Assembly (NCBI RefSeq): GCF_013342145.1 | Contig: NZ_JABUQZ010000001.1 | Location: 1,488,001-1,552,000, forward strand | Length of the DNA stretch: 64,000 nucleotides | Origin: Haloterrigena gelatinilytica | GTDB taxonomy: Archaea > Halobacteriota > Halobacteria > Halobacteriales > Natrialbaceae | Direction of reading: 5' to 3' | Part shown: in pieces, positions 9,619 through 16,902 of the stretch | Position numbering within the stretch: position 1 is the stretch's first letter | How the letters are laid out: each line of letters opens with the position of its first letter | Notes under the pieces: generated by a model | Database searches by the model: none | The model's input: only the letters and a program-made list of their open reading frames with translations | Told to the model about the DNA's origin: nothing | Program-made: the position numbers and the translations under genes

Positions 9619-10767
9619 TCAGTCGCTCGACGACGGCTGGCCGGGGGTCGTCTCCGGAGCCTCCCACGGGAGCGGACCGTCGTAGCCCTCGGGAACGTAC
9701 GGGCAGAGCGGGTCGCTCGCCAGCGGATCGCCGGTCGTCGCGAACGCCCGCGAGCGACTCCCGCCGCAGACGTGGCGGTAGGGACAGGCCCCACACTTGC
9801 CCGAGAGGTTGTCGCGGTCGCGCAGCGCTCGGAAGAGATCCGACTCACGGTAGAGTTCGGTGACGGGCCGCTCGCGGACGTTCCCGGCCGACTCCGGCAG
9901 AAAGCCGGAGGGGAAGACCTCGCCGGTGTGGCTCACGAACGCGAAGCCGTCCCCGGCGACGATCCCGCCGCGACGCTCGAGTCCCTGCGAGGGCGGTCGA
10001 CCGTCGTCGTCACCGCCGTCGCCGTTCTCGTCCGCTCGAGCGCGCTGGCGTTGCATCGAGACCCGCCGATAGTGGGGCGCTTCGGTCGTCTTGAGGCCGA
10101 ACGGCTCTTCGTCGCTGACCTCGTCGAGCCAGGCCATCACGGCGTCGGCCTCGTCGGGATCGATCGGCTCTAAGATGCGGCCGCGGCCGACGGGGACGAG
10201 GAAGAAGACGCTCCACATCACGGCGCCGATCTCTCGCAGGAGGTCCCGAATTTCGGGGAGTTCGCCGACCGTCTGGCGACAGACCGTCGTGTTGACCTGA
10301 ACCGGGAGCCCCGCCGCCTTGGCGTCCTCGACGGCGCGGACGGTCTCCTCGAAGCTGCCGGTCTCGCCGCGGAACTCGTCGTGGCTCTCGGGAGACGCGC
10401 CGTCGATGCTGACGGCCATCCGCTTGAGCCCGGCGTCGGCCATCGCCCGAATGCGGTCCGCGGTCAGCGAGCCGGTGCCGCTCGGCGTGATCGTCATCCG
10501 GAGTCCCAGGTCGTCGCCGTGGGCGATCAGCTCCTCGACGTCGTCGCGCACGAGGGGGTCGCCGCCCGAGAGGACGACCAGCTGGCCGTCGCCGAACTCG
10601 GCGGCGTCCTCGAGCAGGCGTTTCCCCTCGGCGGTCGAGAGCTCGTCGGGGTGGCGGTTCGGCCGGGCGTCGGCCCGACAGTGATCGCAGGCCAGCCCGC
10701 AGGCCTGGGTGAGTTCCCAGATGAGGACCATCGGTCGGTCGGACGTATCGAGCGTGCCGGGGCGCAT
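9619..10767 (-). CDS. Radical SAM/SPASM enzyme, AhbD-like (heme synthase candidate)
   Basis: A 382-residue radical SAM protein. The SAM-cluster motif is C23-x3-C27-x2-C30 in LTQACGLACDHCRADA. Downstream are LSGGDPLVRDD, SIDGASPESHDEFRG and FFLVPVGRGR, all typical of the NirJ/AhbD/PqqE branch. The C-terminal SPASM-type cluster ligands are in GKCGACPYRHVCGG with a later DPLCPY. AhbD converts iron-coproporphyrin III to heme in the siroheme-dependent archaeal pathway; with AhbC nearby, that is the simplest assignment. It belongs, however, to a subgroup often labelled only as radical SAM/SPASM, so a peptide-modifying role remains open. The start at 10767 avoids an Arg-rich extension. It is divergent from the PaaB-like/ahbC operon (150 nt). 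Confidence 0.72.
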   Translation of the reverse strand: MRPGTLDTSDRPMVLIWELTQACGLACDHCRADARPNRHPDELSTAEGKRLLEDAAEFGDGQLVVLSGGDPLVRDDVEELIAHGDDLGLRMTITPSGTGSLTADRIRAMADAGLKRMAVSIDGASPESHDEFRGETGSFEETVRAVEDAKAAGLPVQVNTTVCRQTVGELPEIRDLLREIGAVMWSVFFLVPVGRGRILEPIDPDEADAVMAWLDEVSDEEPFGLKTTEAPHYRRVSMQRQRARADENGDGGDDDGRPPSQGLERRGGIVAGDGFAFVSHTGEVFPSGFLPESAGNVRERPVTELYRESDLFRALRDRDNLSGKCGACPYRHVCGGSRSRAFATTGDPLASDPLCPYVPEGYDGPLPWEAPETTPGQPSSSD

Positions 10768-10917
10768 TATCGGGAGTCGGCGCCAAACGGTCGAAAAGGT
10801 CGCCGGACTTCCCGGCCGGCGGGAACGACGACGAACGAGTTCGGGATCGCGGGCAGGTGTTCCCACGGCCTGGGAGTTTGAGAGACGGTTCTACGGCGCC
10901 CGTTCGTACGGGTCGGT

Positions 10918-11292
10918 ATGGTCGAGAAAGCACGACGCGAACGGGTCGAGGCCGACGAACGGGGGAACCCGACGCCGCAGTGGGAAGTGTTCCTGCGCGA
11001 GGAGCCAGGTGATCCGCTGCGACACGTCGGCAGCGTCGCGGCCGGGAGCGAGAGCGAGGCCCACGAACACGCCTCGCGGCTGTTCGGCTGGTACGCCGTC
11101 GACGTCTGGCTCTGTCCGGCCGACGCGGTCGGGCGGTACTCGACGCGCGGCCTCGAGTCCGAGAGCGAACGATCCGACGACGCCGGTGACGGGACCGATT
11201 CCGACGGTGATGGAGACGACGACAGCGACGGCGACGGAGAACCCCGCGTCTACAAGGAAACCGCCGGCGCCTCCGAGGTGAACAGCCTGTGA
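10918..11292 (+). CDS. PaaB-like protein, Htur_1727 family (rSAM-partnered)
   Basis: A 124-residue protein in two parts. Residues 18-70 (WEVFLREEPGDPLRHVGSVA, then SRLFGWYAVDVWLCPADAV) closely resemble PaaB, the small structural subunit of phenylacetyl-CoA epoxidase. The rest is a low-complexity Asp/Ser/Gly tail ending RVYKETAGASEVNSL. I recognise it as the haloarchaeal family annotated as an rSAM-partnered protein or candidate RiPP. Its stop overlaps the GTG start of ahbC by 4 nt, so the two are translationally coupled. It may be a carrier, scaffold or substrate for one of the two radical SAM enzymes; only the association is shown by sequence. Confidence 0.78.
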   Translation: MVEKARRERVEADERGNPTPQWEVFLREEPGDPLRHVGSVAAGSESEAHEHASRLFGWYAVDVWLCPADAVGRYSTRGLESESERSDDAGDGTDSDGDGDDDSDGDGEPRVYKETAGASEVNSL

Positions 11293-12506
11293 TCTCGATC
11301 AGCAAGCTCCTCTGCGACCTCGACGCCGAGGGCGACGGGCTGCGCTACGACGCGGCCGACGGCTCCTCGAAGCCCCAGATCACCGAGGAGAAACAGCGCC
11401 GGCCGGTCGTCGTCTGGAACGCCACGCGGCGGTGCAACCTCTACTGTTCGCACTGTTACGCCGGCGCCGACCTCGAGGCCGCCCCCGGCGAGTTCTCGAC
11501 GAGCGAAGCGAAGACTTTCCTCGAGCAGTTGGCCGACTTCGGGGCACCCGTGATCCTCTTCTCGGGGGGCGAACCGCTCGTCCGGGACGACCTGATCGAA
11601 CTGGTCGATTACGCCGCGGAGCTCGGCCTGCGGCCGGTGCTCTCCTCGAACGGGACCCTCCTGACGCGGGAGAAGGCCGAGGCGCTCGACGAAGCGGGGC
11701 TGCAGTACGCCGGCATCTCCGTCGACGGCCTGCCCCAGCGCAACGACGAGTTCCGCGGCGAGGACGGCGCGTTCGAGGCCGCCGTCCGCGGCATCGAGCA
11801 CTGTCTCGACGTCGGCCTCAAGACGGGCCTGCGGTACACGATCACCGAGGCCAACGCGCCGGACCTCGAGGGCGTGGTGGACCTGCTGGTCGAGAAGGGA
11901 CTCGATCGGTTCTGTTTCTACCACCTCGACTACGGCGGTCGCGGCGCCGAAATCGTCGACGCCGACCTCTCCCCGCAGGAGAAACGCGCGGCCATCGAGC
12001 GGGTCGCCGACCTCACGCTCGAGTACCACGACCGCGGCGAGGAGATCGAGACCCTGCTCGTGGGCAACTACGCCGACGCCGCCTTCCTCGTGGAGTACGC
12101 CCGCGAGGAGTTCGGCGAGGCGAAGGCGCGGGCGGTCTACGACTACCTCGAGCGAAACGGCGGCGATCCGACGGGCGAGCGGATCGCGGACGTCGACTAC
12201 GCGGGCAACGTCCACCCGACGCAGTTCTGGCAGGGCTACAGCCTCGGCAACGTCCGCGACCGGCCGTTCGGCGAGATCTGGGAGGACGAGTCGAACCCGC
12301 TGCTGTCGGCGCTGCGCGAGCGCGAGGACCGGCTCACCGGGAAGTGCGCGGACTGTCGATACAAGTCGATCTGCCGCGGCGCGTCGCGGTTGCGCGCGCT
12401 CGCGACGACCGGCGATCCGTTCGCGCCGGATCCGCAGTGTTACCTCCGGGACGAGGAGATCCGCGGCGAGCACCCGGGATCGGTCGCGGGCGGCGCCGCG
12501 GACTGA
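11289..12506 (+). CDS. ahbC: AhbC-like radical SAM protein (12,18-didecarboxysiroheme deacetylase)
   Basis: A 405-residue radical SAM/SPASM enzyme of the alternative, siroheme-dependent heme pathway. It should remove the two acetate side chains of didecarboxysiroheme to give iron-coproporphyrin III. The N-terminus (ISISKLLCD) and the segments VVVWNATRRCNLYCSHCYAG (Cys 49, 53, 56), LFSGGEPLVRDD, SSNGTLLTREKAE, CFYHLDYGGRG, HPTQFWQGYSLGNVRDRPF and GKCADCRYKSICRG align well from memory with methanogen AhbC. The GTG start at 11289 matches the homologue N-terminus exactly and overlaps the preceding stop. It forms an operon with the PaaB-like gene. Confidence 0.85.
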   Translation: MISISKLLCDLDAEGDGLRYDAADGSSKPQITEEKQRRPVVVWNATRRCNLYCSHCYAGADLEAAPGEFSTSEAKTFLEQLADFGAPVILFSGGEPLVRDDLIELVDYAAELGLRPVLSSNGTLLTREKAEALDEAGLQYAGISVDGLPQRNDEFRGEDGAFEAAVRGIEHCLDVGLKTGLRYTITEANAPDLEGVVDLLVEKGLDRFCFYHLDYGGRGAEIVDADLSPQEKRAAIERVADLTLEYHDRGEEIETLLVGNYADAAFLVEYAREEFGEAKARAVYDYLERNGGDPTGERIADVDYAGNVHPTQFWQGYSLGNVRDRPFGEIWEDESNPLLSALREREDRLTGKCADCRYKSICRGASRLRALATTGDPFAPDPQCYLRDEEIRGEHPGSVAGGAAD

Positions 12507-12590
12507 ACGGAAACGGCGATACTCCCCGTTTCGCGACGTTCAGCCCCGCTATCCGCACCGTTGATGGTACCGGATCGCCTACCGTCCACG

Positions 12591-13814
12591 ATGATTCGTT
12601 GGCACCGCGTAATTACCGTAGCCGGGCTCGTCCTCGTCGTCGTCGCACTCGCCACCGCGGCCGCGACGCTCGCCGACGGCGGGACCGCTCTCGAGGCGGT
12701 TCTCGACGTCTTTCTGATCAGCGCCCCGGGGCTGGTGTTGCTGTCCGTCGGCGTCTGGCTGCCGGGTACCGATATCGATCCCGATCTCCATCCGCGGATC
12801 GCCGCGTGGATCGTCGGCGGGATCGCGGTGATGGTCGGTCTGATCGCGTTGCGCGCGCTCGACCCCGCCGTCGACGTGACGTTCACCGTCAGCACGCAGA
12901 CGGCGTCGGTCGCGACCGGGTCGATCGCCGGGCTGGCCGTCGGCGTCCACGAAGCCCGCGCGATCACCCACTCCCGAACGCTCGAGCGACAGAACGAGGA
13001 ACTCACGGAGAAACACGCCGTCGAGCGGCGCAACGACGACCTGGAGGCGACCAAGGCGCAACTCGAGCGCGCCAACGCCCGGCTCGAGGCCTCGAACGAA
13101 CGCCTCGAGGAGTTCGCTTACGCGGCCAGCCACGACCTCCAGGAGCCGTTACGGATGATCTCGAGCTATCTGCAGTTGCTCGAGCGCCGGTACGCGGACG
13201 CCTTGGACGAGGACGGCCGGGAGTTCATCGACTTCGCGGTCGACGGCGCCGACCGCATGCGCCGGATGATCGACGGCCTGCTCGAGTACTCGCGGGTCGA
13301 GACGCAGGGGGACCCGTTCGAGCCGGTCGATCTGGACGCGGTCCTCGACGACGTGCTCACCGACCTCCAGCTTCGGATCGAAGAGACCGACGCCGCGATC
13401 GCTCGCGAGCCGCTCCCGACGGTGACCGGCGACGCCGGCCAACTGCGCCAGGTGCTCCAGAATCTGCTGTCGAACGCGCTGGAGTACAGCGGCGACGAGC
13501 CGCCGCGCGTGGCCGTATCGGCTGCGGAGACCGGTTCCGAGTGGGTGATCGCGGTCCGCGACGAGGGGATCGGCATCGACCCCGCGGACGCCGACCGGAT
13601 CTTCGCGCTCTTCCAGCGGCTCCACTCCGTCGAGGAGAGCGCCGGATCGGGGATCGGACTGGCGGTGTGCAAACGTATCGTCGAACGTCACGGCGGGGAG
13701 ATCCGCGTCGACGCCGAACCCGGCGAGGGCGCGACGTTTTCCGTCGCGATTCCGCAATCGCGGGCCGAGAAATCGATCGCCGACGATCGGTCCGCCCGGT
13801 CGCCGTCGACGTGA
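12591..13814 (+). CDS. Membrane-bound sensor histidine kinase
   Basis: A 407-residue kinase with four predicted N-terminal TM helices (about residues 6-125), a coiled coil (about 125-175, ERQNEELTEKHAVERRNDDL) and a catalytic core. The phosphoacceptor is H181 in YAASHDLQEPLRMISSYL, the HisKA type common in phytochrome-like kinases. The ATPase motifs are the N box LRQVLQNLLSNALEYS, the G1 box VRDEGIGIDPADADRIF and the G2 box GSGIGLAVCKRIVERHGG. There is no PAS, GAF or receiver domain and no adjacent response-regulator gene, so it is an orphan. The start at 12591 was preferred to the ATG at 12564 because it gives a normal first TM segment. The signal is unknown. Confidence 0.86.
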   Translation: MIRWHRVITVAGLVLVVVALATAAATLADGGTALEAVLDVFLISAPGLVLLSVGVWLPGTDIDPDLHPRIAAWIVGGIAVMVGLIALRALDPAVDVTFTVSTQTASVATGSIAGLAVGVHEARAITHSRTLERQNEELTEKHAVERRNDDLEATKAQLERANARLEASNERLEEFAYAASHDLQEPLRMISSYLQLLERRYADALDEDGREFIDFAVDGADRMRRMIDGLLEYSRVETQGDPFEPVDLDAVLDDVLTDLQLRIEETDAAIAREPLPTVTGDAGQLRQVLQNLLSNALEYSGDEPPRVAVSAAETGSEWVIAVRDEGIGIDPADADRIFALFQRLHSVEESAGSGIGLAVCKRIVERHGGEIRVDAEPGEGATFSVAIPQSRAEKSIADDRSARSPST

Positions 13815-13821
13815 TCGGGAC

Positions 13822-14136
13822 TCAGTCGCCGACGTGCACTCGAGTCACGTGACCGCCGCAGCCACAGCGGTCGACGTATTCGATCTCGAGGTCGATCCCC
13901 TCGAACGCGGCCTCGAGTTCGTCCCAGAGGTAGTTCTCGGGCCGGCCGTGGTCACCGTGGGTGACGAGGTTGACGTGGGTACCCGCGGCGGTCGCCTCGA
14001 CCGCGTCTTTGGCCTGCGAGACGACGAGGTCGCGGTCCGCCGCGTGGCGGGGCTTCTCGAGGTTCGCCGACCACGAGACGTCGTGTTCGCGGCGGGTGAC
14101 GGGCTCGACGTCGGGGTCCGCACTACCGTCGCTCAT
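13822..14136 (-). CDS. CGCGG-tail protein (putative rSAM-modified family)
   Basis: A 104-residue protein whose C-terminus carries YVDRCGCGGHVTRVHVGD, with the two Cys in a CGCGG motif. The body (residues 20-85) is a compact alpha/beta-looking domain, including GTHVNLVTHGDHGRPENYLW. Similar haloarchaeal proteins are annotated as the CGCGG family of putative radical-SAM-modified peptides, a bioinformatic assignment. It lies downstream of the MoaD-like gene on the same strand (102-nt gap), convergent with the histidine kinase gene and within 4 kb of two radical SAM genes. A metal- or thiol-binding role through the Cys pair is an alternative. Confidence 0.75.
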   Translation of the reverse strand: MSDGSADPDVEPVTRREHDVSWSANLEKPRHAADRDLVVSQAKDAVEATAAGTHVNLVTHGDHGRPENYLWDELEAAFEGIDLEIEYVDRCGCGGHVTRVHVGD

Positions 14137-14238
14137 ACGCGTTCGTCGGACTCGAGCGGACGTGAGGGTTGAGACGAACCCGTTCGGTCTGCGATCGTCA
14201 GCGGCCGTCGGTTCCGGTGCGACCGGACGCGGGCCCGC

Positions 14239-14691
14239 TCAGCAGCAGAACATGAACGGGTATATCAGCGCGACCCGGTCCCCGTCCTCGAGTTCCGTCT
14301 CGAACCCCTCGAAGTGCTCGTTGAACCGGCCGTTGATGCAGACGCGGGCGAACGGCCGGGTCTGGTCGCCTTCCGGATTCTTGCGCCACGTGCCGGGCAG
14401 GTCGTCGGGAACCGGCGCCCAGCCGCTGTGGGTCGCGTCCGCTTCGGTCTCCGCGATCAGCAGCTCCTCGACGTCGTAGTCGTCGAAGAAGGCCTCGAGG
14501 AAGTCCCGGAGACGCGTCCCCGCGAAGGCGTACTCGAGTTCGTGGGCGCCGACGGCGTCGCGGACGTGGCCGGTACAGCGCACGGTGACGGTCGTCTGTG
14601 GGCGCGTCTCCGTCGACTCTTCCCGCGCCGTTCGACGCTCTCGGCTCTCGCCTGCGGCCGTCTCGATCGCCTCGGTGGTTTCGGCGGTCAT
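14239..14691 (-). CDS. MoaD/ThiS-like beta-grasp protein ending in Cys-Cys
   Basis: A 150-residue protein with a MoaD-like beta-grasp region: TTVTVRCTGHVRDAVGAHEL for the first hairpin, GTRLRDFLEAFFDDYDVEEL for the helix, and ARVCINGRF...LEDGDRVALIYPF for the last strands. Canonical MoaD/ThiS/SAMP proteins end in Gly-Gly, the adenylated and thiocarboxylated tail. This one ends MFCC with no diglycine. The first 40 residues are a disordered acidic/Thr leader. The start at 14691 was chosen over the in-frame 14718, which adds a non-conserved stretch. It is probably co-transcribed with the CGCGG gene. A sulfur- or metal-handling role is plausible but unproven. Confidence 0.78.
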   Translation of the reverse strand: MTAETTEAIETAAGESRERRTAREESTETRPQTTVTVRCTGHVRDAVGAHELEYAFAGTRLRDFLEAFFDDYDVEELLIAETEADATHSGWAPVPDDLPGTWRKNPEGDQTRPFARVCINGRFNEHFEGFETELEDGDRVALIYPFMFCC

Positions 14692-14779
14692 ACGCGATCG
14701 TACGACCGGAACGAGCAACTCTCCTCATGCGAACGTGTTCGGGTTCAACGGGACGGCGGTGGAGCGCCTACCGACGGAT

Positions 14780-16162
14780 ATGAACCGGATTCCGGGCGGT
14801 CTCCGAACCGACCAGCAGCCCCCGATGGCGATTCCCCTCGGGCACTTCGTCCTCGGACTCGCCTTCCTCGTCGTGGGGATCGGCGCGGAGCTCGCGACGG
14901 CGGTCACGACGCTGCCGGGACTCGCGAGCCTCGCGCACGTCCACGTCCTCCTGATCGGCTGGATCGCGATCACCATCATGGGCGCGATGACCCAGTTCGT
15001 CCCGGTCTGGTCCGGCGTGTCGCTTCACTCGAGACGGCTCGCGGTCGTCCAACTCGCGCTCGTCGCCGTCGGACTGGTCGGGTTCGGCGCGGCGCTGCTG
15101 GCCGGCGCGCTGTCCGCCCTCCCCATCGCCGGCGCGGCGCTGCTGGTGGGGATCTGGACGTTCGTCTACAACGTCGGCCGGACGCTGTGGCGGGCCCGTC
15201 CGCTCGATTTCACGGAGCGACACTTCGCGGTCGCGCTCGGCGCCTTCGCGCTCGTCGTCCCGCTCGGCTTCCTGCTGGCCGTCGACTTCACGACGCCGGT
15301 CTTCGACGCGACCGCGCTGACGCGGGGGGACGTCCTGCTCGTCCACGCGACGCTGGCGCTGTTCGGCGCCATCACGGCGACGGTCGTCGGCGCGCTCGCC
15401 CAGCTCGTCACGATGTTCACTCAGGCCGACCGCACCCCGATCGACGAGCGGCTGCTCGGTCTCGAGCAACTGACCTTCCCGGCCGGCGTGGTCCTCTTCG
15501 CCGCCGGACGCGGGCTCGAGTCGCTCCCGCTGGCTCGCGTCGGCGCCGTCGCCGCGCTCCTCGGGCTCGCGGCGTTTACCGTCGTCGTCGCCCGCCAACT
15601 TCTGGGGGCGACGGTCGACCGCTCGCCGATGATCGACCGCTACTGGGTCGTCGTCGCGTCGCTGTGGGCCTGGCTGGCCCTGACCGCGCCGGCGTGGTGG
15701 CTCGCGCCCCTCGAGTACGGCACGCTGTTCGGCCACCCCGACGGCGGCGCCGTGCTGGTCGTCGGCGTCTTCGCCTTCGTCGTCGTCGGCTCGCTGTACC
15801 ACATCGTCCCCTTCATCATCTGGCACGAGCGCTACAGCGACCGGCTCGGCTTCGAGCAGGTGCCGATGATCGACGACCTCTACGACGGCCGCCTCGAGCG
15901 CGCGGACTTCGGGCTGACCGCGGTCGGCTTCCTCGGGATCGCCGCCGCTCCGCTGTTCGATCTCTCCGAGGCGGTCGCGACCGCCGGAACCGCGCTCGCG
16001 GCGCTCGGGCTCTGCCTGTTCGTGGCGAACGTGCTCCTGACGATTCACCGCCACGGACCGAACGGCCTCGCGGGCGTCCTGACGGGCGTCCGCGAATCGA
16101 CGGGCGGCGCCGGAACCGGCGGCGATCCCGAGCCCGACGTCGATCCCGCGCCGGAGCGATGA
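14780..16162 (+). CDS. Multi-TM protein related to NnrS / heme-copper oxidase subunit I
   Basis: A 460-residue membrane protein with about 12 TM helices. Histidines in helix context, HVHVLLIGWIAITIMGAMTQF (near residue 54), LLVHATLALFGAITATVVGAL and LYHIVPFIIWHERY, give the spaced-His pattern of heme-binding proteins of the NnrS/heme-copper oxidase I type. The full set of copper and proton-channel residues of a real oxidase is not obvious, so I do not call it an oxidase. It is divergent from the MoaD-like gene (88 nt) and close to the heme-synthesis genes, which suggests nitrogen-oxide or heme-linked physiology. The start at 14780 leaves a short polar N-terminus before helix 1. Confidence 0.72.
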   Translation: MNRIPGGLRTDQQPPMAIPLGHFVLGLAFLVVGIGAELATAVTTLPGLASLAHVHVLLIGWIAITIMGAMTQFVPVWSGVSLHSRRLAVVQLALVAVGLVGFGAALLAGALSALPIAGAALLVGIWTFVYNVGRTLWRARPLDFTERHFAVALGAFALVVPLGFLLAVDFTTPVFDATALTRGDVLLVHATLALFGAITATVVGALAQLVTMFTQADRTPIDERLLGLEQLTFPAGVVLFAAGRGLESLPLARVGAVAALLGLAAFTVVVARQLLGATVDRSPMIDRYWVVVASLWAWLALTAPAWWLAPLEYGTLFGHPDGGAVLVVGVFAFVVVGSLYHIVPFIIWHERYSDRLGFEQVPMIDDLYDGRLERADFGLTAVGFLGIAAAPLFDLSEAVATAGTALAALGLCLFVANVLLTIHRHGPNGLAGVLTGVRESTGGAGTGGDPEPDVDPAPER

Positions 16163-16201
16163 CCGTTCCGGGCGTCGGACCGCCGCGACGCCGGACGAGA
16201 C

Positions 16202-16801
16202 CTATTCCTCGGGGTCGACCTCGACCTCGGGTTCGTACCGCTGTGACTCGATCGTGCCCGCGACGTGTTCGCCGTACTCGGCGGCCGTCAGCTCGCCGTG
16301 GTTGTATTCGACGGCCCACGGCGTCTCGACCGTCGCCGAGCCGTACGACGCCGGCGCGTCGTCGAGGATCGTCGCCCCCAGCGCCGCGGCCTCGTACCCG
16401 CCGTCGATCAGCGCGGCGTAGCCGCCCGCGAGCAGCCCGACGTCGTGGAGGTTTCCCTCGTCGGCGCGATCCGTGTTGACGTACTCGAGCGTCAGCACGT
16501 CCCGTTCGCGCTCGATCGATTCGATCGCCATATCGTACTCGCCGAGCGTCGAGACGAGTTCGTCGGGACCGGCGATATCCGCCTCGGCGAGTTCGTGAAT
16601 CCGCTCCTCGACGATCTCGACCCGCTCGCGGACGGGGAGATCGGGTACCTGTTCTGACACCGGCCACTTCGTGTTCTGCGGGAACTCGGTCCCCATCTCC
16701 TCGATACAACCGGCGAGGCCGACGGTCGCGGCGACCGCGCTCGCCTGCAACAGCCGTCGTCGGCTCGTCCGGTCCGTCGATTCCGACGCTGACCGCTTCA
16801 T
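16202..16801 (-). CDS. Tat-exported lipoprotein of unknown function
   Basis: A 199-residue protein beginning with a twin-arginine signal and lipobox: SRRRLLQASAVAATVGLAGC, with the acylated Cys at residue 32. The mature part is acidic and mostly helical (VRERVEIVEERIHELAEADI, SIERERDVLTLEYVNTDRAD), with no recognised domain. The start at 16801 places the Arg pair 14 residues in; the open frame upstream adds a non-signal-like stretch. It is convergent with the 12-TM gene, with 39 nt between the two stops, and divergent from the antiporter gene. It is probably tethered outside the cell. Confidence 0.78.
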   Translation of the reverse strand: MKRSASESTDRTSRRRLLQASAVAATVGLAGCIEEMGTEFPQNTKWPVSEQVPDLPVRERVEIVEERIHELAEADIAGPDELVSTLGEYDMAIESIERERDVLTLEYVNTDRADEGNLHDVGLLAGGYAALIDGGYEAAALGATILDDAPASYGSATVETPWAVEYNHGELTAAEYGEHVAGTIESQRYEPEVEVDPEE

Positions 16802-16876
16802 ACGTGTACCCTCGTCGCCTCGCGGCAAAGGGATTCGTTCGGCAAACGCCGGCATCGGGCTAAAGGACCGATTTCT

Positions 16877-16892
16877 CGTAGGCACGCCTACG
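16877..16892. promoter_or_regulatory. Inverted repeat just before the antiporter start
   Basis: A perfect inverted repeat, CGTAGGC-AC-GCCTACG, ends 10 nt upstream of the antiporter ATG at 16903, between divergent genes. The position would block or recruit transcription initiation, so it is a good operator candidate. Confidence 0.45.
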
Positions 16893-16902
16893 ATCGACCC
16901 AG

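Noticed and set aside
11432..13852. An 806-residue open frame on the plus strand across ahbC and the histidine kinase gene
   Set aside because: Arg/Pro/Ala-rich composition with no domains; it is the off-frame shadow of two clear genes in GC-rich DNA.
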